Assembly (NCBI RefSeq): GCF_902506655.1
Contig: NZ_LR734808.1
Span: 2,046,001-2,110,000, forward strand
Length of the DNA stretch: 64,000 nt
Source of the DNA: Marinoscillum sp. 108
GTDB lineage: Bacteria; Bacteroidota; Bacteroidia; Cytophagales; Cyclobacteriaceae
Reading direction: 5' to 3'
Shown here: positions 63,911 to 64,000 of the stretch, piece by piece
How the letters are laid out: each line of letters opens with the position of its first letter
Numbering within the stretch: position 1 is the first letter of the stretch
Made by a program: the position numbers and the translations under genes
The notes under the pieces: model-generated
The model's database searches: none
Told to the model about the DNA's origin: nothing
The model's input: only the letters and a program-made list of their open reading frames with translations

Positions 63911-64000
63911 TTAATCTTTGATCATCTTGAAGGTTTTCAACTGTTCACCAGACTGCACCTTGAAGAAATAAATACCCGCCTTGAGGGATGCTGTATTCAA
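63911..64000 (-). CDS. T9SS-secreted protein, extreme C-terminus only (truncated by window edge)
   Basis: Reading in from the window edge, 29 codons end in TAA at 63911: LKAGIYFFKVQSGEQ and TFKMIKD. This is the tail of a type IX sorting domain (the GxYxxxV strand followed by a Lys-rich end). The rest of the gene lies beyond the window, so the product is unknown. Confidence 0.8.
   Translation of the reverse strand: MNTASLKAGIYFFKVQSGEQLKTFKMIKD

Noticed and set aside
1-64000. CRISPR arrays, tRNA or rRNA genes
   Set aside because: No evenly spaced repeats with unique spacers and no cloverleaf or rRNA-like sequence was seen; the repeats found are palindromic and irregularly spaced.

Overview
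The window reads as a stretch of a Bacteroidota chromosome, most likely a free-living, probably marine, member of the Cytophagales. The lines of evidence are a SusC/SusD pair, a one-protein hybrid two-component regulator, several type IX secretion (T9SS) C-terminal sorting domains, many lipoproteins and RAYT/REP-type repeats. Nearly all of it concerns breakdown of plant or algal acidic polysaccharides and use of the released pentoses and uronic acids. No tRNA, rRNA or CRISPR array was seen.

Region 1 (1-20840) is a glucuronoxylan catabolism island. On the plus strand are the end of a sialate O-acetylesterase-like (SASA) deacetylase and a GH3 enzyme carrying a PA14 insert. On the minus strand a tightly spaced eight-gene operon (17125 down to 5751) encodes GH3, a T9SS GH10 xylanase, a Tat-exported Gfo/Idh/MocA oxidoreductase, an IlvD/Edd-type sugar-acid dehydratase, a GntP permease, an FAH-family dehydratase, an alpha-ketoglutarate-semialdehyde dehydrogenase and a lipoprotein GH10. 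Together these suggest xylan to xylose, oxidation of xylose outside the cytoplasm, aldonate import, then the Weimberg route to alpha-ketoglutarate. Divergently transcribed are a GH67 alpha-glucuronidase and a mannonate dehydratase for the (methyl)glucuronate side chains.

Region 2 (20841-31748) is accessory. It holds a ParE-type toxin/antitoxin pair, a 1513-residue multidomain T9SS surface protein next to a TPR histidine kinase/LytTR regulator pair, a decayed REP-associated transposase with flanking inverted repeats, and a YoeB/YefM pair bracketed by REP-like palindromes.

Region 3 (31749-41517) has a uronate operon (DUF4861 lipoprotein, SDR mannonate oxidoreductase, a second UxuA, a second GntP permease, glycerate kinase) and a divergent TIG-domain glycan-binding lipoprotein. 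These are followed by an Rrf2 regulator plus outer-membrane barrel gene that share an upstream motif, an SdpI-like membrane protein and a 3D-domain protein.

Region 4 (41606-61780) is a polysaccharide utilization locus (PUL): GH2, GH88, SusD, SusC, the hybrid regulator, a beta-helix protein, a jelly-roll lyase-like protein, a Gfo/Idh/MocA enzyme, an outer-membrane barrel, a PL14/PL20-like lyase and a beta-lactamase-fold protein that lacks its catalytic residues. There are no sulfatases and there is a GH88, so a non-sulfated, glucuronate-rich polymer (glucuronan-like) is the best substrate guess. Products could feed into Region 3. The window closes with a CPA1 cation/proton antiporter between copies of a short repeat and the tail of another T9SS protein.

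Functions are inferred from reading motifs and context only; no database search or structure prediction was run.
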